Made by a program: the position numbers and the translations under genes. Source: an uncultured Clostridia bacterium (lineage in GTDB: Bacteria; Bacillota; Clostridia; Christensenellales; CAG-138). From it: DNA of 64,000 bases. This document shows, piece by piece, positions 9,298 to 18,136 of the stretch. The notes beneath the pieces were generated by a model that was not told the DNA's origin, did not search any database, and saw only the letters and a list, made by a program, of their open reading frames with translations. The stretch covers positions 19,076 to 83,075 of the forward strand of contig CALVWJ010000007.1 in NCBI GenBank assembly GCA_944366945.1, in the 5' to 3' direction. Position 1 is the stretch's first letter. Every line of letters begins with the position of its first letter.

Positions 9298-9852
9298 TTA
9301 TTCGGCATTCTGCTTTTTAAGCCTCGTGCCTCCGTGTTTATCCCAAAGCCCTTTGAGAAGGAGCAACGTCCCTGCCGCCACGACCAACCCCGTGATGGTA
9401 AAAATCGTTGGCATAGGCTGCATCTGAGCATAGCGCATAAAATCAGTATAAAAGCCCTGGCCGTTCACCTGTGCTTTCTGCATCGCGCCAAAGGTGGGCA
9501 GGAACATGAATTCGAGCGCCAGCAGCACGAGCCCCACCATAGCCGTAAGGAATCCAGCAAGGATCTCCCGGTGCGCAAAGTTCGCATGTGCCACCTGCAA
9601 AAGCTGCGCTTCCCTCGGCGCTGCATCCTCTGCTTCGCAGCCAGCAGCGCTCGCCTCGCCTCCCTTTAAAAGCGCATCCGTCGTCACGCCGAACAGCTCG
9701 CTTAAAAGCACGACTTTGCTTACATCCGGCACAACTTCATCCCGCTCCCATTTGGAAACCGACTGGTGTGAAACGCCCAGCTGCGTGGCAAGCTGCTCCT
9801 GTGAGAGCCCAGCTGCGCGGCGGAGCTGCTGAATCTTTTCTCCCATCGTCAT
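9298..9852 (-). CDS. XRE-family regulator anchored by two membrane helices
   Basis: 184 residues. The start, MTMGEKIQQLRRAAGLSQEQ, opens a Cro/C1 helix-turn-helix ending near WERDEVVPD (residues 5-60). An acidic linker follows, then two hydrophobic helices (ILAGFLTAMVGLVLLALEFM and TIFTITGLVVAAGTLLLLKG) and a basic tail. The ATG at 9852 has GGGAGG 10 nt upstream; longer frames were rejected. It is transcribed away from the ABC-F gene and towards the MATE gene. Membrane-tethered XRE proteins of this form are common in Clostridia; targets are unknown. Confidence 0.82.
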   Translation of the reverse strand: MTMGEKIQQLRRAAGLSQEQLATQLGVSHQSVSKWERDEVVPDVSKVVLLSELFGVTTDALLKGGEASAAGCEAEDAAPREAQLLQVAHANFAHREILAGFLTAMVGLVLLALEFMFLPTFGAMQKAQVNGQGFYTDFMRYAQMQPMPTIFTITGLVVAAGTLLLLKGLWDKHGGTRLKKQNAE

Positions 9853-10022
9853 GGAACAAAGACCTCCCATGTGTTTTTTCTGTACCAAGTTTGCCACGCA
9901 GCGCGTTTGCAAACCAGGGATTGGCGGTTGAAATCCTGCAACCTGCATTTGCAACGTGCATTTTGGGTTCAAAAGCTTTCTGCACGCCGCCGTATTCCTT
10001 AGTATGCCACCAGCATCCCGGC

Positions 10023-10051
10023 TTGACAAGCGCAATTCCATGTGCTATACA
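10023..10051 (+). promoter_or_regulatory. Promoter for the ABC-F gene
   Basis: TTGACA, 17-bp spacer, TATACA: near consensus. The leader to the GTG at 10197 is about 140 nt. It contains a three-codon uORF and a possible hairpin (CGGCAT 10113-10118 with ATGCCG 10134-10139) followed by a T-rich stretch. Confidence 0.75.
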
Positions 10052-10087
10052 TAACCCATAGAAGGCCATACGATTGGAGATGAAACA

Positions 10088-10099
10088 ATGCGCAAATAA
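10088..10099 (+). CDS. Leader peptide uORF, Met-Arg-Lys
   Basis: ATG CGC AAA TAA with GGAG at 10076-10079, 8 nt before the ATG, in the leader of the ABC-F gene. Very short uORFs that stall drug-bound ribosomes are known in attenuators of antibiotic-resistance ABC-F genes in Bacillota (for example lmo0919 and vga-type leaders). The sequence is seen; its function as an attenuator peptide is inferred. Confidence 0.5.
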   Translation: MRK

Positions 10100-10196
10100 G
10101 CTCCCTGTTGTTCGGCATACCCCGGCGGCGTTCATGCCGTGCGGTTTGTTTGCCTTTTGGGTGCTTTGTGCATTTTTCCGATTGGAGGGTCTTTTT

Positions 10197-11669
10197 GTGT
10201 CTCTCATTTCTGTAAACGATCTTACGTTTTGCTATGATGGCAGCTATGATAACATCTTTGAACACGTTTCCTTTGAAATCGATACCGATTGGCGGCTGGG
10301 TTTCGTGGGGCGAAATGGGCGCGGGAAAACCACGTTTTTAAACCTGTTGCTCGGGGCTTACGAATACAGCGGTTCCATTCGCGCTTCCGTGCGCTTTACC
10401 TATTTTCCCTTTGTTGTCTCTGAGCCGGAACGCGACACGGTTGACGTGCTTGCGGATGCGGCGGAAAACGCGCCGGAATGGAAGCTCCTGCGCGAGCTTG
10501 GGCGCATGGGCATGGAGGAAGGGTTGCTTTACCGGCCGTTCCACACGCTCAGCCCCGGGGAGCGCACGCGCGTGCTGCTTGCGGCGCTATTCCTTCGGGA
10601 TAACAATTTTCTCCTCATCGATGAGCCCACCAACCACCTCGACATGGAAGGCCGAGCCATGCTGCGGGAGTACCTGCTTTCCAAAAAAGGATTCATCCTT
10701 GTAAGCCATGACCGGGCATTTCTGGATGGTTGTGTGGATCATATTCTTTCCATCAATCGGGCAAACATCACCGTAACGCGCGGGAACTTTTCCACCTGGT
10801 GGGAAAATAAAGCGCGGCAGGATGCCTATGAGCTTGCGCAAAACGAGCGGCTCCTCGGCGACATCCGCCGCCTTAAAGATGCCGCGGAGCACACGGCGCG
10901 CTGGTCGAACGCACTTGAGGCAACAAAAATCGGAACCGGCGCAGGCGACCGGGGCGCAATCGGCCACAAAGCAGCAAAGATGATGCAGCGTTCCAAAGCC
11001 ATTGAAGCGCGGCAGGAGCGCGCAATCGAAGAAAAATCCAAGCTCTTGAAAAACATAGAGCGCAGTGACGCGCTCAAAATCCACCCATTGCTTCACCGCA
11101 AAGCAGTCATTGCAACTGTGCAGGAGCTTGCCGTCCGCTATGGCGCGCATCCGGTCTTTGAAGGGCTTTCGTTCGTTGTGCGCCAGGGCGAGCGTATCGC
11201 GCTCACAGGCCCAAACGGCTGCGGAAAATCAAGCATCGTGAAGCTGCTTGCAGGCGAGCCAATCCCGCATACGGGACTCATTCAGCTGCCTGGGGATCTG
11301 CTTCTATCCTATGTCCCACAGGACACTTCCTTTTTAAAGGGCGATCTCACCGATTTTGCCAAACGAAGCGGCATCGATGAGAGCCTGTTTAAAACCATTC
11401 TGCGCAAGCTTGACTTTCCGCGCGTGCAGTTCGAAAAGGATATGGCGGATTTTTCCGCCGGCCAGCGCAAGAAGGTTCTGCTGGCGCGGAGCCTTTGCGA
11501 GCAGGCGCACCTCTACCTCTGGGATGAGCCGCTCAATTATGTGGATGTCCTATCCCGCATGCAGATCGAATCGCTGCTTTGCACTGAAAACCCCACGATG
11601 GTGTTTGTGGAACACGATGCAGCATTTCTCGCGCATGTAGCGACAGCGCAGATCCGCGTTGGAGGTTGA
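10197..11669 (+). CDS. ABC-F ribosomal protection protein, Lsa-like
   Basis: 490 residues with two ABC ATPase domains and no membrane helix. Domain 1: Walker A GRNGRGKTTFLNLLLG, signature LSPGERTRVLLAALFL, Walker B LLIDEPTNHLD. A charged linker follows, then domain 2: Walker A GPNGCGKSSIVKLL, signature FSAGQRKKVLLARSL, and Walker B WDEPLNYVD, a variant typical of Lsa/Vga-type ABC-F proteins. These bind the ribosomal E site and dislodge lincosamides, pleuromutilins or streptogramins. The GTG at 10197 has GGAGGG 8 nt upstream and gives the usual family start; an in-frame ATG 41 codons earlier would add an unrelated leader. Drug spectrum cannot be read from sequence. Confidence 0.88.
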   Translation: MSLISVNDLTFCYDGSYDNIFEHVSFEIDTDWRLGFVGRNGRGKTTFLNLLLGAYEYSGSIRASVRFTYFPFVVSEPERDTVDVLADAAENAPEWKLLRELGRMGMEEGLLYRPFHTLSPGERTRVLLAALFLRDNNFLLIDEPTNHLDMEGRAMLREYLLSKKGFILVSHDRAFLDGCVDHILSINRANITVTRGNFSTWWENKARQDAYELAQNERLLGDIRRLKDAAEHTARWSNALEATKIGTGAGDRGAIGHKAAKMMQRSKAIEARQERAIEEKSKLLKNIERSDALKIHPLLHRKAVIATVQELAVRYGAHPVFEGLSFVVRQGERIALTGPNGCGKSSIVKLLAGEPIPHTGLIQLPGDLLLSYVPQDTSFLKGDLTDFAKRSGIDESLFKTILRKLDFPRVQFEKDMADFSAGQRKKVLLARSLCEQAHLYLWDEPLNYVDVLSRMQIESLLCTENPTMVFVEHDAAFLAHVATAQIRVGG

Positions 11670-11694
11670 TTTCCCATCCTGCCTATGCCATAAT
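11666..11694 (+). promoter_or_regulatory. Promoter for the UPF0316 gene
   Basis: TTGATT, 17-bp spacer, CATAAT. It overlaps the stop codon of the ABC-F gene, so the next gene can be expressed apart from it. Confidence 0.5.
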
Positions 11695-11739
11695 GAATTT
11701 GGGATTCATTCCCCAATTCTCACGGGAGGTAGCAAGCGC

Positions 11740-12321
11740 ATGACTGGATTTTTTGAAGCGTTTTCCCAATTTCTGGCCACGGGTACCATTTGGGTATATC
11801 TGGTGATTTTCCTTGGGAAGATCGTAGAAGTTTCGCTCGGCACGCTGCGCATCGTGCTCATCAACCGCGGGGAACGGTTAATTGGTTCCCTTATTGCCCT
11901 CATCGAAATCTCGCTCTGGCTCATCATCGCGGGGAATGTGCTTACCAACTATCAGTCTGACCCGCTCAAGATGGTGGCCTATGCGCTTGCCTATGCAATG
12001 GGCAATTACGTCGGCAGCTGGCTGGAAGAGCGGCTGGCATTTGGCCTTTGCTCCATGCAGACGGTAGTAATGGACCGCGAAACCAGCGAAAAGATCACAG
12101 CAGCGCTCCGTCAAAACGGTTTTGGCGTTACGGAGCTTGCCGCACAGGGGCGCGACGACCAGACCCGCTACCTTCTTATCTCTACCCTGCGCCGCAAGCT
12201 TGCAGACGAGGCCATCGCGCTGGTGCAGTCGATTGCGCCGAATGCCGTCATAACGGTAAGCGATGTAAAAAGCCAGCGCAGCGGCTATCTGCGCAATGCG
12301 GCCGGCCGGCGCAAACGATAA
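11740..12321 (+). CDS. UPF0316 / DUF5698-DUF2179 membrane protein
   Basis: 193 residues. Three hydrophobic helices occupy the first 90 residues (WVYLVIFLGKIVEVSLGTLRIVLI, LIALIEISLWLIIAGNVL, MVAYALAYAMGNYVGSWLEE), followed by a soluble DUF2179-type domain (LLISTLRRKLADEAIALVQ, ending AVITVSDVKS). This matches the UPF0316 family of unknown function. GGGAGGT lies 9 nt before the ATG. DUF2179 also ends the YitT protein at 56.9 kb. Confidence 0.85.
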   Translation: MTGFFEAFSQFLATGTIWVYLVIFLGKIVEVSLGTLRIVLINRGERLIGSLIALIEISLWLIIAGNVLTNYQSDPLKMVAYALAYAMGNYVGSWLEERLAFGLCSMQTVVMDRETSEKITAALRQNGFGVTELAAQGRDDQTRYLLISTLRRKLADEAIALVQSIAPNAVITVSDVKSQRSGYLRNAAGRRKR

Positions 12322-13405
12322 AATACCATTGCGCCAGCCGGAGCCTAACAAACTCGGGCTTTGCGCTAAGCGCAGCCCGCATAAAAGCAAGGAAAGCACA
12401 ATATGCGGCCAGGGTTTTTGCCTTGACATTGGGATGATTCCGGCTTTTTTGCGTCTATTTGATTGATACATGCCGTTTTGTGATAGAAGTCGCCATGATG
12501 AGAAATCCTTAGCATTGGCTCTCTCGTTCGCGCTGGCCATATCTATGTAGGGTCGGATGCGGCCGTAAGACGGATTACCCCCTTTTCCGATTGTATCGGT
12601 GGCGAAGTGTGCAACAAAGTGAGATAACACTTTTTATTGGCGACACAAGAAGCAACTGGATAACAAAGGGTGAGCGATGCTCTAAGAAACTGGTGCAATC
12701 AGCACAAATATGGAATTCTTGAAGTTGCGGAAAGCCGCCCCCTAAAGATGCAGATGGTGCGGGGTAAACGATTTCGTTTTGGCGGGAAGACTGCCCGGGG
12801 TTTCATATGTTATCCATGGAAGCGATTGCTATTTGCTGATTGAGAGCTATTGCATACGCTTGCAAATCCATCCGTTCCCTGTATATCCCCAAGATAAAAA
12901 CGCTTTGCAAGTTCGATTCATTTTTCAATTGATGATAGATTCTATGGACTGCTCTCTTCACGGAGCCGTCTTTCCATTTTTCTGGCCGCCCGCGCGCATG
13001 CCGGACATAGCTTTCCATAAAACCTTCGGCGTGAAACCCAACGTCCTTTCTCAAACCTAAATCGGTTTTAGCGGCATGCACAGTTGTCACACTATGTAAA
13101 GCTTTTTCTAGGCTAACCCCGCTAAAGGGCAGCGCAGCAGGGAAACGCCGGCTCATTTCAGCCCCATTTGCCCCGGCGCTGTGTTGGCTGGGCCTGGAAG
13201 AGGGGGCACCCTGCCTGCAGCTCGTCCGCCTTGCGCCGGAACAAATGAGGCCGAACTTAATACTACACCCTTGAAGCGGTAGATGTGCGGCAGAGGCGCG
13301 AAAGAGGCGGAGGCATCCCGCAGATGACGATGTAGCTGCCCTAATATGCCCTTCAAGGCGATATTTTTCTAGGCCCCCCCTTTATAATGCGCTTTTTTTC
13401 GATGC
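12322..13405. other. 1.1-kb interval without a recognisable gene
   Basis: Short frames occur on both strands (for example 12803-13156 minus, 117 codons) but none has a good ribosome site, family motif or convincing composition. A hairpin near 12357-12379 (GGGC...GCCC around a TGCGC/GCGCA helix) may end the UPF0316 transcript but lacks a U-run. It could be decayed coding DNA or hold an unrecognised RNA. Confidence 0.4.
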
Positions 13406-13438
13406 AAAAAGCCCGGGCTGATGCCATCCGGGCTTTTT
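13406..13438 (-). terminator. Bidirectional terminator after the flotillin operon
   Basis: AAAAAGCCCGG (13406-13416) pairs perfectly with CCGGGCTTTTT (13428-13438), giving U-runs on both strands. It lies 24 bp past the zinc-ribbon gene. Confidence 0.88.
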
Positions 13439-13461
13439 AAGCTTTCTATATTGCTTTGTTC

Positions 13462-14184
13462 CTATGCGCCGCGCTTTCTGAGTGCCTTGGGTTTCCCCAA
13501 AATCTCCGCATACAGCACGCCTTGCAGCACAGCGTCCTTTCCAAAATCCAGGCCATAAGGGAACAGTTCTCGTTCCTTTTCCTGTGCATAGGCGTCCCGT
13601 TCCTTCATCTGGAATTCCGGAGGCTCGTGGCACTCTTGCACGCCAATCATGCTGGATTCCACGTGCCGATGCGAGGATTCCGTCAACGGTTTCACCACAT
13701 GCTGTGTTACGGAAGCCGTAGCAGGATGCACCCTGCCTTGCGGCGCAGCTTTGGCTTTGCGATTCTGCGAAGGCGCCGGAGCGCCCTCTGGCGAACGGCC
13801 TCTACCCTCCGTAGACGCATAGTTCATGCTGCCACCATAGCGCGGCTTGCCGCAGCGCGTGCAGAACTTTGCAGTAGCGCGGTTTGTTTCACCGCAAGAG
13901 CATCGCCATGCAGTGCCTGCCGGTGCAGCCCCGCTGCCCTGCGTATGCGGTGCAACCTGCGGTATAGGCACGGTCACAGTTGGTGCACCGTTGCCGTTTT
14001 TGCTTTCTGCCTGGCGGCGCTGCGCCTGGTAATCCCGCAACCGCTCGGCTGCGCGGGCCTCTTCTGCATCGGGCGTACGCGCATTCGCCTGCCGCTGCTG
14101 CGTTTTCCGCTGCGCCTGCGTTTTCTTGTTATTCGCGTTGACCACCGCAACGATGATTGCAATAATAACGATTAAAACTTCCAT
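13462..14184 (-). CDS. Zinc-ribbon membrane protein, last gene of floA operon
   Basis: 240 residues. It starts with one hydrophobic helix (MEVLIVIIAIIVAVV), continues into a basic, Gln/Arg-rich segment likely to be helical, and has a four-cysteine ribbon CSCGETNRATAKFCTRCGKP near residue 100, of the type found in zinc-ribbon membrane proteins. The rest is low complexity. GGGAG lies 5 nt before the ATG at 14184; an upstream in-frame ATG lacks a ribosome site. It follows floA by 53 bp. A role in flotillin microdomains is inferred only from position. Confidence 0.72.
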   Translation of the reverse strand: MEVLIVIIAIIVAVVNANNKKTQAQRKTQQRQANARTPDAEEARAAERLRDYQAQRRQAESKNGNGAPTVTVPIPQVAPHTQGSGAAPAGTAWRCSCGETNRATAKFCTRCGKPRYGGSMNYASTEGRGRSPEGAPAPSQNRKAKAAPQGRVHPATASVTQHVVKPLTESSHRHVESSMIGVQECHEPPEFQMKERDAYAQEKERELFPYGLDFGKDAVLQGVLYAEILGKPKALRKRGA

Positions 14185-14237
14185 CTGCGCTCCCTTCTCC
14201 GGGCGTTTCATCCGGCGCCGGACCGTTCAGCGCACGC

Positions 14238-15218
14238 TTATTCCTTCTTTTCCGTCTGTGCGCCACCTGCGATGGAGTCGCGCATCTTGGTGTCGGAAAT
14301 CACGTTCTGCATATTGTAGTAATCCATAACGCCCAGTTTGCCTTCCCGGAATGCTGCAGCGATCGCGCGCGGCACCTCGGCCTCCGCTTCGATCACGCGG
14401 GCACGCATGCCCTGCACTTCGGCCTTGTTTTCCTGCTCCTGCGCAACAGCCATTGCGCGGCGCTCTTCCGCCTTTGCCTGGGCAATGCGCTTATCGGCTT
14501 CGGCCTGGTCAATCTGGAGCTGCGCGCCAACGTTGCGGCCAACGTCCACATCCGCAATGTCGATTGAAAGAATCTCAAACGCAGTTCCTGCATCCAGGCC
14601 CTTGTTTAAAACAGTGCGGGAAATCAGATCCGGATTTTCAAGCACGTCCTTGTGTGTTATGGAAGAACCTACCGTTGTAACGATGCCTTCGCCGATGCGC
14701 GCGATGATCGTTTCTTCTCCCGAACCACCAACCAGGCGGTCGATGTTCGCACGGACCGTTACGCGCGCTTTTGCACGCAGCTCAATGCCATCCTTTGCAA
14801 TCGCGGCAATTACAGGCGTTTCAATCACTTTGGGGTTCACGCTCATTTGCACGGCGTTAAGCACGTCACGCCCGGCAAGATCGATTGCGCAGGCACGCTC
14901 AAAGTCCAGCGGGATGCCTGCACGTTGCGCAGCGATGAGCGCGTTTACAACGCGGTCTACATTGCCGCCTGCGAGGTAATGCGCTTCGAGTTTATTGAGC
15001 GAAATTACCAGGCCGGCTTTGGTTGATTTGATCATCGGGTTGATGATGCGCGAAGGCACAACCTTGCGGATCCGCATTGCCACGAGCTGGCCGATCCCGA
15101 CCTTGACGCCGGAAGCGCGCGCCGAAATATACAAGCCTACCGGCACGAAGCTAAAGAATATCGCAAGGAAAATAATTGCAGCAACGATGATGATGACGGA
15201 AACTACCAGTTCTGGCAT
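14238..15218 (-). CDS. floA: Flotillin-like protein FloA
   Basis: 326 residues, the normal FloA length. An N-terminal hydrophobic hairpin ([27 protein letters not shown]) anchors it to the inner face of the membrane. A PHB/SPFH-like domain follows ([29 protein letters not shown]), then an Ala/Glu/Gln-rich coiled coil ([21 protein letters not shown]) and the conserved end [16 protein letters not shown]. Flotillins scaffold ordered membrane zones and affect fluidity, secretion and sporulation signalling. GGGAGG precedes the ATG. It lies after an nfeD gene, as in the yqeZ-floA pair of Bacillus. Confidence 0.95.
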   Translation of the reverse strand: MPELVVSVIIIVAAIIFLAIFFSFVPVGLYISARASGVKVGIGQLVAMRIRKVVPSRIINPMIKSTKAGLVISLNKLEAHYLAGGNVDRVVNALIAAQRAGIPLDFERACAIDLAGRDVLNAVQMSVNPKVIETPVIAAIAKDGIELRAKARVTVRANIDRLVGGSGEETIIARIGEGIVTTVGSSITHKDVLENPDLISRTVLNKGLDAGTAFEILSIDIADVDVGRNVGAQLQIDQAEADKRIAQAKAEERRAMAVAQEQENKAEVQGMRARVIEAEAEVPRAIAAAFREGKLGVMDYYNMQNVISDTKMRDSIAGGAQTEKKE

Positions 15219-15265
15219 ATGAAGTCCTCCCTTATTGTTTCGTTTTTATTCTTTGGTTCTTTTAT

Positions 15266-15511
15266 TTATGCTCCCCGGATGAGCCGGATGAGATAAACAA
15301 TCAAATAAATCACGCCGATGAATGCCGGCACGCCGATTATAAGCTCAATCCAGGCGCGTCTGCGCGCGCGCCGTGCCGATTCCGCATCCATTTGATGATT
15401 GATTTCAGCCGCCTCTGCCGCGGCACGCAGCCGCGCATTCTCTGCACATTTCGGGCAGCCTGTGCCATCCTTATCTTCATAGAATGCACCGCATTTCATG
15501 CAAAATTTCAT
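15266..15511 (-). CDS. Small zinc-ribbon protein with C-terminal membrane helix
   Basis: 81 residues. MKFCMKCGAFYEDKDG with GCPKC forms a two-CxxC zinc ribbon at residues 4-22, a charged helical segment follows, and a single hydrophobic helix (WIELIIGVPAFIGVIYLIVYLI) ends the chain. It sits between nfeD (21 bp away) and floA (47 bp) on the same strand, so it is almost certainly co-expressed. The family is not one I can name; a tail-anchored cytosolic zinc ribbon near flotillin is the visible fact. Confidence 0.7.
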   Translation of the reverse strand: MKFCMKCGAFYEDKDGTGCPKCAENARLRAAAEAAEINHQMDAESARRARRRAWIELIIGVPAFIGVIYLIVYLIRLIRGA

Positions 15512-15532
15512 GGAAAGCCGCCCTCGCCTTCT

Positions 15533-16036
15533 TTAAATCTTCTTTACCAAGATGCGCAGCCCTTCTACTGCCTCAATCCGCACGCGACTGCCTTTCTCAA
15601 TAAACTCGCCTGCACTCACTACATCTAGCTTGCGTCCATCAAAATCCGCATTGCCCGAAGGGCGCAGCGCCGTTAAGCATTCCCCTTCAAGTCCGATCAA
15701 TTCCTGTGCGGCTGCATCGGAAAGCGAGGTGGATTTTTCTTCGATGGTATCTTTAAGCACCACCTGGGAGCGCGAAATTGCGCCTTTCTGGAAGGAGCGA
15801 TATACAAAAAATGCAGCAATTCCCAGGATCACCAGGATAAGTGCCAACGTAATGAGCGCCGATGCAAGCGTGTCTGCTCGCAGCACAATCGCAGCCACCA
15901 AAGCTGCTACACCCAAAAGGCCCGGAATTCCCATACCTGGTGTAAACATTTCAAAAATCAACAATCCAAGCCCTACCAGCAGGCACATCAGAGCAGGCAA
16001 GCTCCAACCTACAATGTATGCAAGGAATCCATCCAT
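15533..16036 (-). CDS. NfeD-family membrane protein
   Basis: 167 residues. Three or four hydrophobic helices fill the first 100 residues, including the family motif FEMFTPGMGIPGLLGVAAL, followed by a soluble OB-fold domain (LIGLEGECLTALRPSGNADFDGRKLDVVS region) typical of the NfeD C-terminus. NfeD proteins partner flotillins/stomatins in membrane microdomains. AAAGGAGG sits 7 nt before the ATG at 16036; an ATG 39 bp upstream lacks a site. It is the first gene of a four-gene operon with floA. Confidence 0.9.
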   Translation of the reverse strand: MDGFLAYIVGWSLPALMCLLVGLGLLIFEMFTPGMGIPGLLGVAALVAAIVLRADTLASALITLALILVILGIAAFFVYRSFQKGAISRSQVVLKDTIEEKSTSLSDAAAQELIGLEGECLTALRPSGNADFDGRKLDVVSAGEFIEKGSRVRIEAVEGLRILVKKI

Positions 16037-16088
16037 AGCAAATCCTCCTTTTCCTCGGATATGCAGGAATTCCATTCCTGCTGTTAAT

Positions 16089-16117
16089 ATGTTAACACAT
16101 GGTCATGTGACTGTCAA
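16089..16117 (-). promoter_or_regulatory. Promoter for the nfeD-floA operon
   Basis: Minus strand TTGACA (16117-16112), 17-bp spacer, TAACAT (16094-16089), about 52 bp before the nfeD start. Confidence 0.75.
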
Positions 16118-16144
16118 CAGTGTTTACAGGAACATAATATGGTA

Positions 16145-16963
16145 TTAATATAGCTCAAACACATGCGTGTTGAACCAGCGTGCAAAGCCAAAGTCATAAT
16201 TGGGCAGCACCCCGCTTGTCATTAGCTTTACAACAAGGATCCATACGAGGAACACCACCACCAGCGAAAGTAAAATGATCGCGATTACAAGCAGCGGGCC
16301 CGCGCCGCCCTCTTCCGTATCCTGGCTGTATGCATCCTGGCGTTTTTCGGATTTAGTACGTTTGAGGGACGGCTCAGACGCATATGGTTCTTCATCGTCA
16401 AACAGGTTCGGAACTTCCGCCTCCAGGTCTTCTTCCTCTATTTCAGCTGCAAACATTTCCCGTTCAGCCGCTCGTGCATCCGGCCCATCTTCTGTTTCCG
16501 ATTTAAGGGCAGTCTCTTCTAATGGTGCGTTTTCAGCATACACCCACGTCTTATTGTCGATGGATGCAATGGGTTCAGCGGCTGCGGCAGGTTCCGGCGC
16601 GGCTGGCGCTTCAGCCCGCACGGCATCCTGTACGCGTTTATTCGTATCGGGCTTCATCGCCTCATCTACAAGGCCATTGAAAAACAGCGCTTCGCTGCAG
16701 ACTTGATCCGTAAGCGCCATAAGCTGTGCATCGATGTTCTCTTTCAAGCCGCCATGCCCTGCAAGCGTAGCTACTTCGGCAAGAACACGCCGCGTTGCCT
16801 GCTTCGCCTGCACCGCATCGTGTGTAATATCAAAAGCCCGATCGTAGATCTGCTTGGAATACAGCTGCATGAAAGCACGAAGCTCACGCTTATCCCCACC
16901 GTTGAGCAGGGCTATCATTTCCCGCTTATCCCGTGCCGTACCCGCGTTGTTCTGTTCCTGCAT
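16145..16963 (-). CDS. Membrane protein with sigma-region-2-like N-terminus
   Basis: 272 residues. The stretch RAFMQLYSKQIYDRAFDITHDAVQAKQATRRVLAEVATL (residues ~30-68) resembles region 2 of ECF sigma factors, but no region 4 follows. Instead there is an Ala/Glu-rich acidic linker, one hydrophobic helix (PLLVIAIILLSLVVVFLVWILVV) and a short outer tail. AAAGGAGAGG precedes the ATG at 16963. It is divergent from spoIID, with which it shares a 117-bp gap. It could act like an anti-sigma or membrane-tethered regulator; that is inference from the resemblance, which needs a profile search. Confidence 0.55.
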   Translation of the reverse strand: MQEQNNAGTARDKREMIALLNGGDKRELRAFMQLYSKQIYDRAFDITHDAVQAKQATRRVLAEVATLAGHGGLKENIDAQLMALTDQVCSEALFFNGLVDEAMKPDTNKRVQDAVRAEAPAAPEPAAAAEPIASIDNKTWVYAENAPLEETALKSETEDGPDARAAEREMFAAEIEEEDLEAEVPNLFDDEEPYASEPSLKRTKSEKRQDAYSQDTEEGGAGPLLVIAIILLSLVVVFLVWILVVKLMTSGVLPNYDFGFARWFNTHVFELY

Positions 16964-17080
16964 GCCTGCGCCTCTCCTTTGACATGATTTGTCATCTTTC
17001 CCCTTTATTATACATGCACAAGCGCTATGATACCAGAAGCAAATGCATGAAACGCAATCTTCCTGCATAGGGATGGAAGC

Positions 17081-18136
17081 ATGGAATACCGTCCTTCAAC
17101 CCGCCGGGTACGCAGGCGTGCTGCGCCGCCCGCTTTCCCGCTTCTCCTGCATCCGCTGCCGCTCGGGCTCGCCGCGTTTGCGCTGAGCTTTTTTGTGCTG
17201 CTGCTGCGCGGATGTGCAATTGCCGGGCAGGAAACGGAGGAACCGCTCCCGATTCCAGAGGACATTTCCGCCGTAATCGCAGTATATGACGATGAAAACG
17301 ACTGCGTGCGCTCCATGCCGCTCGAAGAATACCTCTGCGGCGTAGTAGCGGCTGAGATGCCCGCTTCATTTGAGACCGAAGCGCTCAAGGCGCAGGCCAT
17401 CGCCGCACGCACGTTCACCCTGCGTCACCTTGCAGCCTGCGGCGGAACGCCCTGTGGTCGTTTAGGCGCGGATATCTGCACGGATAGTGCCTGTTGTCAA
17501 TCCTACCGTTCGCCGGAGCAGCTTGCTGAAAAATGGGGTACGGATGCGGAATACTATTCCGGCCGCATCCGGGAAGCCGTTTATGGTACGGCTGGAGAAG
17601 TTGCAACCTATGATGGGGAGCTGATTGAAGCGCTTTATCATTCCACGGCAGGGGGCGTAACGGAAAACTCCGAAAACGTATTCGCAAGCGCTGAGCCTTA
17701 TCTTGTAAGCGTTGCAAGCCCGGGAGAGGAAGGCACTGCGCACTATGCAGAAACTACCACCTTTTCCAGCAAAAGCTTTGCAACAAAGCTCAATGCGGCA
17801 TTCCCCAAGGCGGGCCTTTCCGAAAAAAAGCTGGAAGAGCAGGTGCGGATTATCTCTCGCTATGCAAGCGGCCGTGTGGAATCTGTACAGATTGGGGCGA
17901 TTGAAGTTACCGGGCGGCAGTTACGCGGTGCTCTTGATCTGCCAAGTGCCAATTTTACCATTGAATTTGTGGATGGGGATGTGCGCGTTGCTACCCTGGG
18001 CTATGGGCACGGCGTTGGAATGAGCCAATACGGTGCAAATGCCATGGCCAAAGAAGGCGACGACTATCGCGCCATCCTGCAACATTATTATACCGGCATC
18101 GAAATTGAGAACTGGAATGACAGGCTAATTTCATAA
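17081..18136 (+). CDS. spoIID: SpoIID/LytB-domain protein, stage II sporulation protein D
   Basis: Lytic transglycosylase that, with SpoIIP and SpoIIM, remodels peptidoglycan during engulfment of the forespore. 351 residues: basic N-terminus, one membrane helix (PLGLAAFALSFFVLLLRGC), then the SpoIID domain with MPLEEYLCGVVAAEMPASFETEALKAQAIAARTF containing the catalytic Glu of the EMP motif, YHSTAGGVTENSENVF, and the ending LGYGHGVGMSQYGANAMA. Length and order are standard. A spoIIP gene lies at 59.4 kb. The start at 17081 has a weak GGAAG upstream. Confidence 0.94.
   Translation: MEYRPSTRRVRRRAAPPAFPLLLHPLPLGLAAFALSFFVLLLRGCAIAGQETEEPLPIPEDISAVIAVYDDENDCVRSMPLEEYLCGVVAAEMPASFETEALKAQAIAARTFTLRHLAACGGTPCGRLGADICTDSACCQSYRSPEQLAEKWGTDAEYYSGRIREAVYGTAGEVATYDGELIEALYHSTAGGVTENSENVFASAEPYLVSVASPGEEGTAHYAETTTFSSKSFATKLNAAFPKAGLSEKKLEEQVRIISRYASGRVESVQIGAIEVTGRQLRGALDLPSANFTIEFVDGDVRVATLGYGHGVGMSQYGANAMAKEGDDYRAILQHYYTGIEIENWNDRLIS

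Noticed and set aside
12803..13156. 117-codon minus-strand frame
   Set aside because: Considered as a transposase remnant, but no catalytic motif, repeat or ribosome site supports it.
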